A stretch of DNA of 53,757 nucleotides from NCBI RefSeq assembly GCF_008923725.1, contig NZ_WBPF01000004.1:1-53757 (forward strand). The letters are read 5' to 3'. Under the pieces are notes generated by a model, which saw only the letters and a program-made list of their open reading frames with translations, was not told the DNA's origin and did no database searches. The stretch comes from Bacillus sp. CH140a_4T (GTDB lineage Bacteria > Bacillota > Bacilli > Bacillales > Bacillaceae_G). How positions within the stretch are numbered: position 1 is the first letter of the stretch; each line of letters starts with the position of its first letter. Below, one piece after another: positions 1 to 6,704 of the stretch. The position numbers and the translations under genes are program-made.

Positions 1-98
1 GTTAGTTCACAAAGCACAAGAGATTTGAGATCAGTATTAGAGTGACGCCACACCTCTTATAATTATTGATATGTACGCCTTTCAAAAGAATCTGCTTT
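1..98. repeat. terminal direct repeat (left copy)
   Basis: The first 98 bases are repeated without change at 53660-53757. This is what a circular molecule gives when cut open with a short overlap, and it implies a circle of about 53,659 bp. A true terminal redundancy of a linear phage genome is less likely because no gene is cut at either end. Confidence 0.9.
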
Positions 99-225
99 AT
101 AGAATGTATCCACAATCTATATTTTACTACATGTAATATTTATTTGGTGTAATTTTTACGAATATGTATAATTGCATTAAGTTTACGAGAAAAAGAGAGT
201 ATACTTTGGTATTGTGTAATAAAGA

Positions 226-257
226 AAAAGCCCACCTACGGAAATAGGTGGGCTTTT
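226..257. terminator. bidirectional hairpin terminator
   Basis: A 14-bp perfect stem (AAAAAGCCCACCTA pairing with TAGGTGGGCTTTTT) around a short loop, with A/T runs on both sides. It would work in either direction and separates the left junction from the small minus-strand gene at 310-420. Confidence 0.75.
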
Positions 258-267
258 TAACGCATAA

Positions 268-299
268 GGAAAAGACACCCATATAAGAGTGTCTTTTCC
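268..299. terminator. hairpin terminator after YjcZ-like gene
   Basis: The stem GGAAAAGACAC pairs with GTGTCTTTTCC around a short loop. Read on the minus strand it lies just after the stop of the tiny membrane protein gene at 310-420. Confidence 0.65.
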
Positions 300-309
300 G
301 ATAGTTTGT

Positions 310-420
310 TTAGCAGAAGCAAGCAGCTCCAACGATGATTAATAATATAAACAATACAACTAATAAAGCAAATCCTCCAGCAAAGCCACAGCCGCCGCCG
401 CAACTACCACCATATCCCAT
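310..420 (-). CDS. YjcZ-family tiny transmembrane protein
   Basis: This 36-residue protein starts MGYGGSCGGGCGF, continues as one hydrophobic helix (about residues 17-33) and ends in AACFC. A Gly/Cys-rich head followed by one membrane span is typical of the YjcZ-type 'tiny TM' proteins common in Bacillus, often linked with sporulation. The start has a strong ribosome site (AAGGAGGAACC) about 7 bases upstream, and a hairpin follows the stop. On a phage-plasmid it is probably a gene picked up from the host. Its function is unknown. It is too short for ordinary gene callers. Confidence 0.75.
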   Translation of the reverse strand: MGYGGSCGGGCGFAGGFALLVVLFILLIIVGAACFC

Positions 421-654
421 AATGGTTCCTCCTTTAAATCGGAGGTTAAAAAAAGGGTTCACTCATGTATTTTAACGGATTCAATTTACTGTATGTTTTT
501 AGGCATTAATTGTGCAGGTCCTTTTGAAAAGAAACCATAAGGACTCTAAGAATAGCAAAACATCATATATTTTTAAAAAACAAACCATTTAATTATATCA
601 ATAATAAGATTATTTAATATAATATATTAATCCTTACAGAAGGGAGGAATAACC

Positions 655-789
655 ATGGAATTAGTTTGTTTTAAAGTAGTAAGTGGACAATACTTCTTAG
701 TAGTAGAAGGTATCCAGATTCCTGTACCAATTCCAGCATTTGCTGCAGCTTTATTAATTGGTTTAGGAGTAATCCCACTTTGTTCTTAA
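655..789 (+). CDS. small hydrophobic protein, unknown function
   Basis: This 44-residue ORF begins MELVCFKVVSGQ, has a hydrophobic second half (about residues 24-41, with IPVPIPAFAAALLIGLG) and ends PLCS. The ribosome site AGGGAGG lies about 7 bases before the ATG, after an AT-rich stretch that could hold a promoter. It may be a small membrane peptide. I do not recognise a family. It stands alone between two groups of minus-strand genes. Confidence 0.6.
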   Translation: MELVCFKVVSGQYFLVVEGIQIPVPIPAFAAALLIGLGVIPLCS

Positions 790-864
790 TTTAAGGAATT
801 CCAGACAACCCTACCTTTCAATCGATTAACCCTCATGTGTATGAATGCTTGGGGGTTTACATAA

Positions 865-889
865 AGAAAAGACACCCAAAGGTGCCTTC
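865..889 (-). terminator. terminator, partial copy of the repeated ACACC/GGTG block
   Basis: AAAGACACC and GGTGCCTT form a hairpin just past the stop of the minus-strand gene at 910-1482, with T-rich sequence on the minus strand. It matches the core of a longer block seen at 1545, 53188 and 53525, but the flanks differ. Confidence 0.6.
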
Positions 890-909
890 TTAGGTTTAAT
901 AACCGCATT

Positions 910-1482
910 TTATTTTCCGCGTAGACTTTGTTCATATGATTTAACTTCATCGATAGAGCTAAATGTTTTTAAATCAAATATTTTGTTACCATCAACACAT
1001 ACTACTAATAATCCATCTTTACCTTGAATGACACTTCCAACATTGCCCTTTTTTAGAGAAATGCTAAAAGGATGGTCTACATTCATTGTTTTCTTCTTCT
1101 CTACATATTGATTAAATTCCATGCCAACTGGGAAAGCCTCTTTTAATTGTTGAAGTGTATACTCAGTTGTAGTTGGCGGATCATTTTTAGTCTTTTCTTG
1201 TTCTAATTGTTCTTGTGGTTTAGGTGTTTCTTGACTCGGTTGTGTAGTTTTTTGAAGTGACCTAGTTTGCTCTTTTTCATAGAAGTCTACTTTAGATTTC
1301 AACTCTTTGATTTGTGTTTTTAATTCTTGCTGTTCTTTAAAGTGTTTATCGGTAATTTCATCCATATCTTTTTGTGAATACTTAGGTTTCATATCTTCTG
1401 GTTTGGAATCCTTAAAAATAGATATGGAAGCAATGATAACGACTATTACAGCGATAATTCCAATAATTATTTTCTTGTTCAT
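910..1482 (-). CDS. membrane-anchored coiled-coil protein
   Basis: This 190-residue protein starts MNKKIIIGIIAVIVVIIASISIF, an uncleaved N-terminal anchor. A charged helical segment with heptad character follows (about residues 40-75), then a Gln/Pro/Thr-rich linker (76-105) and a compact C-terminal domain (106-190). It probably sits outside the cell on its single anchor. The ribosome site AGGAGG is well placed. It is the distal member of a minus-strand group of envelope proteins (910-3295) beside the immunity region, which suggests lysogenic conversion or superinfection exclusion. No family recognised. Confidence 0.7.
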   Translation of the reverse strand: MNKKIIIGIIAVIVVIIASISIFKDSKPEDMKPKYSQKDMDEITDKHFKEQQELKTQIKELKSKVDFYEKEQTRSLQKTTQPSQETPKPQEQLEQEKTKNDPPTTTEYTLQQLKEAFPVGMEFNQYVEKKKTMNVDHPFSISLKKGNVGSVIQGKDGLLVVCVDGNKIFDLKTFSSIDEVKSYEQSLRGK

Positions 1483-1544
1483 GTATGTTCCTCCTGGAGT
1501 ATAATGGTATCATTATATAATAATTAAATATTTTTAGGTAGAAA

Positions 1545-1592
1545 AAAGACACCCTAAGGTGCCTTCCTCCGACTTGAACCACTTTAGTTTTA
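1545..1592 (-). repeat. repeated terminator block, copy 1
   Basis: An about 48-bp block made of an ACACC/GGTG hairpin followed on the plus strand by CCTCCGACTTGAACCACTTTA. Near-identical copies lie at 53188-53227 and 53525-53579. On the minus strand it ends in a T-run and would stop the transcript of the DUF4352 gene at 1710-2273. Confidence 0.75.
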
Positions 1593-1674
1593 ATAACATT
1601 TGTTTATTTTAATAATATAAAATAAATATGTAAGAGAAGTTTTATGTTATACTGTAATTACCTAAGTTATTATT

Positions 1675-1706
1675 GCACATGGGATTCCCTTTCCCTGTGC
1701 TTTTTT
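1675..1706 (+). terminator. plus-strand hairpin terminator of a possible small RNA
   Basis: The stem GCACA-GGG/CCC-TGTGC is followed by six T on the plus strand. No plus-strand gene precedes it, but an extended -10 (TGTTATACT at about 1645-1653) lies just upstream. That would give an RNA of roughly 45 nt running toward the DUF4352 gene's 3' end. Confidence 0.45.
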
Positions 1707-1709
1707 ATT

Positions 1710-2273
1710 TTAAAGATTAACGATGATCTTTTTCTTACTCCAGAAATTAGGTGTGAATTGTAATTTTAATTTCTCACCTATAGGTTGTTCAAATACAAGA
1801 GTTCCTGCCACTTGTCCTTTGGGCGCTAATTGGCCAGAATTAAGTGCGGTATTTTGATTGATCATTGATAAGGTCGGTCTAGTGATATTACCTTGGCTAT
1901 TTCTCATTTCGAAGTCAAGCGTATTGTATGAGATATCCTCTTTTCCACCATTATATATATTTACTGCTACCAATATGTATTCATGCCCTTGTCTTGGTTT
2001 ATCGAATTCTCCACCAGGAGATTTTTTAACTTCGGTTACAGTTAATCTGTGGTCACCTAACTTAATAGTCTCGCCAATCGAATATTCTTTTTTCGAATCT
2101 TTTTCAGCATTTTTAACTTCTTGACCTTGGGCTGTCACCTCTTGAGGTTGGTATTTAGTTTTCGGATCACCAAATACTAATATCAACGCACAAAAAAATA
2201 AGAAAGAACCGACTAAAATGAAGCTTCCCCATCCAATATATTCCCAAACCTTTGATTTCTTTTCAACTTCCAC
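1710..2273 (-). CDS. DUF4352 (telokin-like) membrane-anchored protein
   Basis: This 187-residue protein starts at GTG with AAGGGGAGA upstream. It has a cytoplasmic basic start, one membrane span (about residues 12-34), then a polar linker and an exported domain (66-187). That domain carries the DUF4352 pattern: IGETIKLGDHRLTVTEVK, then YILVAVNIYNGGKEDISY, then the closing PIGEKLKLQFTP strand. DUF4352 domains are Ig-like folds found on Gram-positive cell-surface proteins of unknown role. A second DUF4352 protein is at 2765-3295. The gene ends before the repeated terminator block. Confidence 0.75.
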   Translation of the reverse strand: MEVEKKSKVWEYIGWGSFILVGSFLFFCALILVFGDPKTKYQPQEVTAQGQEVKNAEKDSKKEYSIGETIKLGDHRLTVTEVKKSPGGEFDKPRQGHEYILVAVNIYNGGKEDISYNTLDFEMRNSQGNITRPTLSMINQNTALNSGQLAPKGQVAGTLVFEQPIGEKLKLQFTPNFWSKKKIIVNL

Positions 2274-2360
2274 CCGTATTTCTCCCCTTATATATTAGAT
2301 TTTTATAATAAAATAGTATCAAAATTCCCATTATTTGAGTACAAGATATTTAGAATATAC

Positions 2361-2385
2361 AAAAAAAGAGAGCTTTGCCCTCTAA
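2361..2385 (-). terminator. terminator of the DUF4064/lipoprotein operon
   Basis: On the minus strand AGAG and CTCT pair around a short loop and are followed by seven T. It lies 23 bases past the stop of the DUF4064 gene. Confidence 0.65.
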
Positions 2386-2407
2386 TTTTGATTAACATAA
2401 CGTATGA

Positions 2408-2752
2408 TTAAGCAGATACAGCAGCCTTATCTTTACGGAAGATTCCCATCAATCCACCGATTAATAATAAAACTCCTGGTAATAAGTAAATTGCAGAGAT
2501 ACAAATAAATCCACCGATAGCAGCAACAGTCATCATGATACCGCCAACTTTAGCTTTACTTCTTACCATAACAGAACCAACGATTCCTAATACAGATAGA
2601 GCTACAGCACCCCATCCTAAGCCAATAACAGTGTTTGCGCCATCAGCTTCTAAAGCAGATCCTAGCCCACCAATAAATAATGCGATAAATGCACATAGGA
2701 TTCCAAAAATCCCACCAATAAGTCCTAATACAAATTCAGCTGTTCTTTTCAT
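2408..2752 (-). CDS. DUF4064 four-helix membrane protein
   Basis: This 114-residue protein is almost all hydrophobic, with four membrane spans broken by short polar turns (for example EADGANT near 36 and RSKAK near 66) and a basic tail. The opening MKRTAEFVLGLIGGIFGI is the hallmark of the DUF4064 family of small Firmicute membrane proteins. Its start is 12 bases after the stop of the lipoprotein gene upstream, so the two form one operon. No biochemical role is known. Such genes near phage immunity regions are often read as membrane-level exclusion factors, but that is inference here. Confidence 0.75.
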   Translation of the reverse strand: MKRTAEFVLGLIGGIFGILCAFIALFIGGLGSALEADGANTVIGLGWGAVALSVLGIVGSVMVRSKAKVGGIMMTVAAIGGFICISAIYLLPGVLLLIGGLMGIFRKDKAAVSA

Positions 2753-2764
2753 TTTAATTTCTCC

Positions 2765-3295
2765 TTATTTAGCCACGTCAAATTCGAATTTGACAGATTT
2801 TTCATCGAATGTAAATGTTGGTTTGAATGTACCAACGAATTTATCGCCTTCTGGCACGTCAAATGTCATTTTGTTAGTAATTTGGTTACCCGGTGCGATA
2901 TTTTCATTTACGAATGTATCTCCTCCGCCAAAGTACTCTTTGAATTGATTGCCGTTAACGTCGGCAATTTTTAGTTCAGAAGTTCCGAAATATATATCTT
3001 TCTTGCCATTGTTTTTAGCATTAAATGCGATTTCTAAAACTTTTCCTTTTTCAGCTTTGATGTATTCGTTAGGTTCAACGAATTTAGCTGAACTGAAAGT
3101 TAGTTGTAGACCATTAACTTCTACTGTATCCCCGATTTTATAAACTTTGTTTTCAGTAGATGCTTTTTTGTCCTTTTTTTCTTCTTGTTTAGGAGCATTG
3201 TCTTTACTTACTTCTTTAACTTCTGTTTCTCCGCACGCTGCTAAACTAAAAGCAAGTGCTCCTGCTAAAGCAATTGTACCCATTTTTTTATACAT
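2765..3295 (-). CDS. DUF4352 lipoprotein
   Basis: This 176-residue lipoprotein starts MYKKMGTIALAGALAFSLAAC. The lipobox LAAC puts the acylated cysteine at residue 21. A Lys/Glu-rich linker (25-48) and a DUF4352 domain follow (IGDTVEVNGLQLTFSSAKF, then KVLEIAFNAKNNGKKDIYF, ending in VKFEFDVAK). It should be attached to the outer face of the membrane. The ribosome site GGAGG is well placed. It is first in a two-gene operon with the DUF4064 protein. It is distantly similar to the membrane-anchored protein at 1710-2273. Confidence 0.8.
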   Translation of the reverse strand: MYKKMGTIALAGALAFSLAACGETEVKEVSKDNAPKQEEKKDKKASTENKVYKIGDTVEVNGLQLTFSSAKFVEPNEYIKAEKGKVLEIAFNAKNNGKKDIYFGTSELKIADVNGNQFKEYFGGGDTFVNENIAPGNQITNKMTFDVPEGDKFVGTFKPTFTFDEKSVKFEFDVAK

Positions 3296-3390
3296 GTTTG
3301 TTCCTCCAGTTATGTAAAATGTAAGATTTCCGAAACTATCATAACAGAAACGGTTACAACTATTTTGTCATATTTTGTCGAATGAAAATA

Positions 3391-3415
3391 AAAAAAGAGA
3401 GCCGAAGCTCCCTTT
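3391..3415 (-). terminator. TTCG-loop terminator after the Xre gene
   Basis: Minus strand: GGGAGC, loop TTCG, GCTCTC, then seven T. It lies 200 bases past the stop of the repressor gene at 3616-3933. The 200-base stretch between them (3416-3615) holds no ORF I can support. Confidence 0.75.
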
Positions 3416-3615
3416 GGATAAATTGGTAAAATTATGTAAAATTTTACCTCTAGTAAATGGAAATGATTTCTTTTATTATGGATTCAAATACAATATCTTT
3501 AATTTGAAATATCGAGCGCTGCAACGCTTCGTATTTCGTTTTAGAATCTTAACGATAGATTTGTATTATCTTGATGTGTAAAGATGTTTATGCGTTAAAA
3601 TAAGGAGTGTGAAGC

Positions 3616-3933
3616 CTACATAAAGTACTTTTTTATCAAGTATGTATATTCCACTAAGAGGTTTAGCGCTTTCTTTTGTGGTTCTGTGTCTAAATCAGAA
3701 ATTTGGTCTAATATGACCTCGACTTGTGGTGGAATTCTGTATTCTCTACCAACCAAGTTGTCCAAACTAATGTTATATAGATTAGCAAGCTTGATTAGAG
3801 TGGAAACATCAGGTTCTGATCGACCTGCTTCCCAATTGGTATACGTTGAACGAACAACATTTAAATGGTGAGCAACATCGTTTTGAGTTAATTTATTTTT
3901 CTTGCGAAAATATACTAGCCGTTCGCTAAGCAA
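3616..3933 (-). CDS. Xre-family repressor
   Basis: This 105-residue protein begins at TTG with GGGCGGTGA upstream. Residues 5-58 are a typical Xre helix-turn-helix (RKKNKLTQNDVAHHLNVVRSTYTNWEAGRSEPDVSTLIKLANLYNISLDNLVG). A short C-terminal helical tail may dimerise it. It is divergent from the aimR gene across a 450-base control region with dyads, and a minus-strand TATAAT lies at 3966-3971. It is one of several Xre proteins here. Whether this or the protein at 6113-6448 is the main immunity repressor cannot be told from sequence. Confidence 0.85.
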   Translation of the reverse strand: MLSERLVYFRKKNKLTQNDVAHHLNVVRSTYTNWEAGRSEPDVSTLIKLANLYNISLDNLVGREYRIPPQVEVILDQISDLDTEPQKKALNLLVEYTYLIKKYFM

Positions 3934-4100
3934 TGACTATTCACCGCCCTTTTTAATCTGTGACAATTATAAGCGAACGAAGGAAGTAGATGGTATATAT
4001 TTGGATAAAACGATTAATTTCGTGACATGAAATTAATAAAATGACTCATTTTGAACCTCGATAAAATTAATTAGAACAAAAGTTCGGTTTTATGGTAATA

Positions 4101-4148
4101 TATGCATATGGGTTCTTCAAACGTCGTATGCATAATTGCATTTTTTAT
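4101..4148 (+). terminator. hairpin with T-rich tail upstream of aimR
   Basis: ATGCATA at 4102 pairs with TATGCAT at 4127 around a partly paired middle, followed by ATTGCATTTTTTATTTTT. It may be an attenuator or terminator within the 450-base divergent region. Confidence 0.45.
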
Positions 4149-4160
4149 TTTTCTTTGACC

Positions 4161-4189
4161 TGATAAACGTTGCTATATAGCGTTTATCA
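4161..4189. promoter_or_regulatory. dyad operator candidate between Xre and aimR
   Basis: TGATAAACG pairs with CGTTTATCA around the central palindrome GCTATATAGC. The site lies between the divergent Xre and aimR genes, where a repressor would act. Confidence 0.5.
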
Positions 4190-4276
4190 AACTTTCTCAA
4201 CAATTGTCAGGTAACTCCATGACCGAATTTTGGGAAAAATGTGTTATTATGAAAACAACTAAAAACGGACGTAAAA

Positions 4277-4363
4277 AAGACTCACAGCGTGTATAAGTAG
4301 TGCGCTAACACTCTTATACCGCTTTCCCTAATCTCGGTAGGGAAAACACTTACTGCAAGTCTT
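4277..4363 (+). ncRNA. three-way-junction leader upstream of aimR
   Basis: An outer stem (AAGACT at 4277 with AGTCTT at 4358) encloses two perfect-looking hairpins: 4291-4319 (GTATAAG-AGTG, loop, CACT-CTTATAC) and 4323-4345 (TTTCCCTA with TAGGGAAA). It lies about 100 bases before the aimR start, so it could be a structured 5' leader. On the minus strand the outer stem ends in T-rich sequence, so a small RNA in that direction is also possible. The first hairpin shares 17 of 19 bases with one at 51211-51229. Confidence 0.45.
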
Positions 4364-4465
4364 ACATAAATTATAACACATCTTTTGAATGTAGTGACGC
4401 GTTTTCCTCAAAAGTTAAAAAATGGGTATAACGTGTCTTTTGTTCCGGCAAGGAGGAGCAAAACA

Positions 4466-5611
4466 GTGCAGAAACTATTACTAAAAATGAAAGATGATTT
4501 ATTTGCTGCTGGTATTACTAATAAAGAATTAGCGGTGCGACTTGGAATCAACGAAAAGAAGGTTTCCTACTATCTTAACGGCAACTCACAATTTAGCTTT
4601 CAATGTTTTTCAGAAACATTAATTCAACTGTACAAAAACAATCCGGAATTAAGAAGATCTTGTTTGTTTGAGTATTGCGAGAAGATAAAAGGCAATAAAA
4701 ATTTAAAAATAGGTATGGAATTCGTCCATGCTAGAGGTGAATTTGATTTACTGGAAATGTTAATTAATAAGGCCGAACTTTCCAAAAATGAAGTTACAAA
4801 AGAATGGGCTAAAGTTTATCGTCTTTTATACAAGAGAAGTAAAGAAGGCCTTGTTGGACAACCGTTACTAACAGAGGTTGAAAAACATCAAAAAACTGTA
4901 AAAAGTAATGAAATGAATTTACTCCTCGATATTATTTATTGTTATGGTCTTTATGATTTAAGTGATTATCGTTTTCTATATAGATACGCACGTGACGTTA
5001 AAGAAAAGATCGAAAACGGAATCCCTCAAAAGGAAAAATTTTTAAAGCAGAGTTTCACTATAAAAATTAATGAGAGTATCCACGCTACTTGTCTTACTCT
5101 TTGCAAAATAAAAGAAGCAAGAGAGTACACTCATTATTTAATGAACTACCTTGGAGAACCGGGAAAATACCCTATTCCACAAGCGAGTGCGTTATATGTT
5201 CTTGGAGAATCGTATATATTTGAGGATTATAACAAGGCTAAAGTTTATTTAGAACAAGCGTTATACGCTCTTGGTGATACTTTTAATGACCTAATGAAAA
5301 ATAAAAAGAAATGTATTATAAACACGTTGAATTTCCTCAAGGTATATCATGGGAAAGATTTAGATGATTTGTATCTTACTGATCCTGCAGAGATTGCTTA
5401 TCTAGAAATTAAAAAAGGTAATAAAAAAAGGGCTATTGAAATATTAAATGGATTAGAGTACCAAAACGGTAAGCTATCCGCTTTCCAATTATGCTATATG
5501 GGTATCGCGAAAGGAGATAAAAAACTGATAGAAAATTCTTTAAAGAAATTCGAGCAAGTCGGCAATATCTTTTATGCTCAATTACCTAAATTATACTTGG
5601 GTATCCTTTGA
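4466..5611 (+). CDS. aimR: AimR-like arbitrium peptide receptor / transcription factor
   Basis: I chose the GTG at 4466, nine bases after AAGGAGG. A TTG at 4385 has no ribosome site. The resulting 381 residues match the length known for AimR (about 380). Residues 16-39 form a helix-turn-helix (ITNKELAVRLGINEKKVSYYLNG). The rest is alpha-helical with TPR-like repeats, clearest at ASALYVLGESYIFEDYNKAKVYLEQALYAL. AimR proteins bind DNA and promote lysis-side transcription until a phage-encoded peptide binds the TPR pocket and turns it off, favouring lysogeny. A short secreted-peptide gene follows 39 bases downstream, as in known arbitrium loci. PlcR/NprR-type regulators share the fold, but the phage setting favours AimR. 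Confidence 0.82.
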   Translation: MQKLLLKMKDDLFAAGITNKELAVRLGINEKKVSYYLNGNSQFSFQCFSETLIQLYKNNPELRRSCLFEYCEKIKGNKNLKIGMEFVHARGEFDLLEMLINKAELSKNEVTKEWAKVYRLLYKRSKEGLVGQPLLTEVEKHQKTVKSNEMNLLLDIIYCYGLYDLSDYRFLYRYARDVKEKIENGIPQKEKFLKQSFTIKINESIHATCLTLCKIKEAREYTHYLMNYLGEPGKYPIPQASALYVLGESYIFEDYNKAKVYLEQALYALGDTFNDLMKNKKKCIINTLNFLKVYHGKDLDDLYLTDPAEIAYLEIKKGNKKRAIEILNGLEYQNGKLSAFQLCYMGIAKGDKKLIENSLKKFEQVGNIFYAQLPKLYLGIL

Positions 5612-5625
5612 AAAAATGGTATAAT
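5597..5625 (+). promoter_or_regulatory. promoter for the signal peptide gene
   Basis: TTGGGT, exactly 17 bases, then TATAAT. The -35 lies in the last codons of aimR and the -10 ends 25 bases before the peptide gene's TTG. The peptide gene can therefore be transcribed separately from its receptor. Confidence 0.6.
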
Positions 5626-5650
5626 TAACTTATAGGTAGGTGAGAGCATA

Positions 5651-5809
5651 TTGAAAAAGATTCTATCAACTTTATCGGTGTTAGCAGTTCTTGGAGTGTT
5701 TTTATTCAATACTTCTGATATTGTAAAAGAACAACCTAAGCAATCAGCTATTACTGAACAAACTCAATACAAAATGATGGTCGATCCAGGCGGCGGCGGA
5801 GCTGGCTGA
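5651..5809 (+). CDS. aimP: AimP-like pre-pro signal peptide
   Basis: This 52-residue ORF starts at TTG with AGGTGAG upstream. Its opening MKKILSTLSVLAVLGVFLF is a secretion signal. A polar pro-region (about residues 23-41) and the Gly-rich end VDPGGGGAG follow. Known AimP peptides are secreted, cut by host proteases to a short C-terminal signal, re-imported by Opp and bound by AimR. Position (directly after the receptor), size and export signal fit. The mature peptide should lie within the last 6-9 residues, but the exact cut is inference. A perfect hairpin follows at 5830. Confidence 0.78.
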   Translation: MKKILSTLSVLAVLGVFLFNTSDIVKEQPKQSAITEQTQYKMMVDPGGGGAG

Positions 5810-5829
5810 TTATAATAATATATATATTT

Positions 5830-5864
5830 AAATGGCATTACCTCTCGTTGAGGTAATGCCATTT
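5830..5864. terminator. 15-bp perfect hairpin after aimP
   Basis: AAATGGCATTACCTC pairs completely with GAGGTAATGCCATTT around five bases, then a weak T-run (GTGCTTTTC). It should end or attenuate the peptide transcript before the downstream small ORF. Confidence 0.7.
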
Positions 5865-5916
5865 GTGCTTTTCGGGGAAATCCTATTTTTGAAGAAAAAA
5901 ACCAAAAAGGTAATCA

Positions 5917-5933
5917 TTGTGAATCGTTCACAA
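5917..5933. promoter_or_regulatory. perfect dyad TTGTGAA-TCG-TTCACAA
   Basis: A 7-bp perfect inverted repeat with a 3-base spacer, 29 bases before the small ORF at 5963. In known arbitrium loci the AimR site lies between aimP and aimX, so this is the best candidate AimR operator here. Binding is inferred from position only. Confidence 0.45.
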
Positions 5934-5962
5934 ACTACATAGAAAAACTGGGGGTTTTAGGG

Positions 5963-6094
5963 ATGAGAAAAGAGAACTTAGCTGAGGTGCTATGGAAGGC
6001 ACTTGTTATGGGAGAAATCACAAATGATGAAAATAAGAAAAAAGAAGTTGCTAATATAGAGCTGCAAATAATGAATAAAAAAAATGATTGTTAG
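5963..6094 (+). CDS. small ORF in the aimX position
   Basis: A 43-residue hydrophilic protein, MRKENLAEVLWKALVMGEIT then a Lys/Asn-rich end. It lies after the aimP hairpin and a dyad, where arbitrium phages keep aimX, the short gene or RNA that AimR switches on to block lysogeny. GGGGG lies about 7-11 bases before the ATG. Its stop falls in a hairpin shared with the convergent repressor gene. I see no family similarity. The assignment rests on position. Confidence 0.5.
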   Translation: MRKENLAEVLWKALVMGEITNDENKKKEVANIELQIMNKKNDC

Positions 6095-6114
6095 CTTCTC
6101 GCTGACAATCATTT
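6082..6114. terminator. bidirectional terminator between convergent genes
   Basis: AAATGATTGTTAGC pairs with GCTGACAATCATTT (one G-T pair) around five bases, with A/T on both sides. It overlaps the stop of the plus-strand small ORF and the stop of the minus-strand repressor. Confidence 0.7.
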
Positions 6115-6448
6115 AGTCATCTGAACCAAGGGCTGCTTGCATCATTTTATAAAGCATCTCCTGTTCGTGTTTAGGTTTTTGTTCTAGCTTTTCAAGTAAT
6201 ACATCGAATTTCTTTCGTAAATCTGAGTATTGTTCGCTACTTAACTGAGGATCATCAGAAAGTCCTAATAAGTAATCAGTAGTACAATTTAGAACTGTAG
6301 CGATTTTTGTAATAGCTTTTCTACCAGCATCTTTTTTATTGTTTTCTATCTCTGATATTGTTGATTTCTTCAAATCAACACGGTTACCTAATTCTTCTTG
6401 TGTCCATTTCATTTCTTTCCTTAATTGTTTTACCCTATCCCCGCGCAT
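6113..6448 (-). CDS. Xre-family phage repressor (CI-like)
   Basis: I chose the ATG at 6448 (AAAGGGTGG about 7 bases upstream), giving 111 residues. Residues 4-63 are an Xre domain (LRKEMKWTQEELGNRVDLKKSTISEIENN, ending in TTDYLLGLSDDP, typical of phage CI-like repressors). The tail (70-111) is helical and probably dimerises it. There is no LexA-like protease domain, so it is not self-cleaving. It is divergent from the Cro-like gene at 6705 across a region with two palindromes. This is probably the main lysogeny repressor. Confidence 0.85.
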   Translation of the reverse strand: MRGDRVKQLRKEMKWTQEELGNRVDLKKSTISEIENNKKDAGRKAITKIATVLNCTTDYLLGLSDDPQLSSEQYSDLRKKFDVLLEKLEQKPKHEQEMLYKMMQAALGSDD

Positions 6449-6507
6449 AATTAATCCACCCTTTTTATTCAAATTCAATTTATATACGATTAGAAAGTTC
6501 AATACTC

Positions 6508-6537
6508 ACAGTATTACTGTAGTAGTATTACAGTAAT
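6508..6537. promoter_or_regulatory. twin palindromic operators of the repressor/cro region
   Basis: Two palindromes lie close together: ACAGTATTACTGT at 6508-6520 and ATTACAGTAAT at 6527-6537. Each is a perfect dyad and they share the TTAC.GT core. They are 60 bases upstream of the repressor start, on the side where its promoter should be. Confidence 0.6.
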
Positions 6538-6704
6538 TAAGTTCATTTTATTATAAAAGTTCGCTCAGAGCAAACTTTTCTGCGGTTGTTAATTATAATA
6601 GTAGAATTTACAGATTAAAAATAAATAAAAAAGTTTTTAAAAAATAGTTCCCTTTTTTCGAACTTTTTGATATAGTATTACTTGTAAGCGAGGTGAACAG
6701 GAAA

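Noticed and set aside
2535-2948. 137-codon plus-strand frame over DUF4064 and the lipoprotein
   Set aside because: It is the reverse-strand shadow of two clear genes. It is Pro/Asn/Ser-rich, as expected from the complement of their codons.
3375-3581. 68-codon plus-strand frame after the DUF4352 lipoprotein gene
   Set aside because: Starts at TTG without a ribosome site, runs through the minus-strand terminator at 3391, and has no domain-like pattern.
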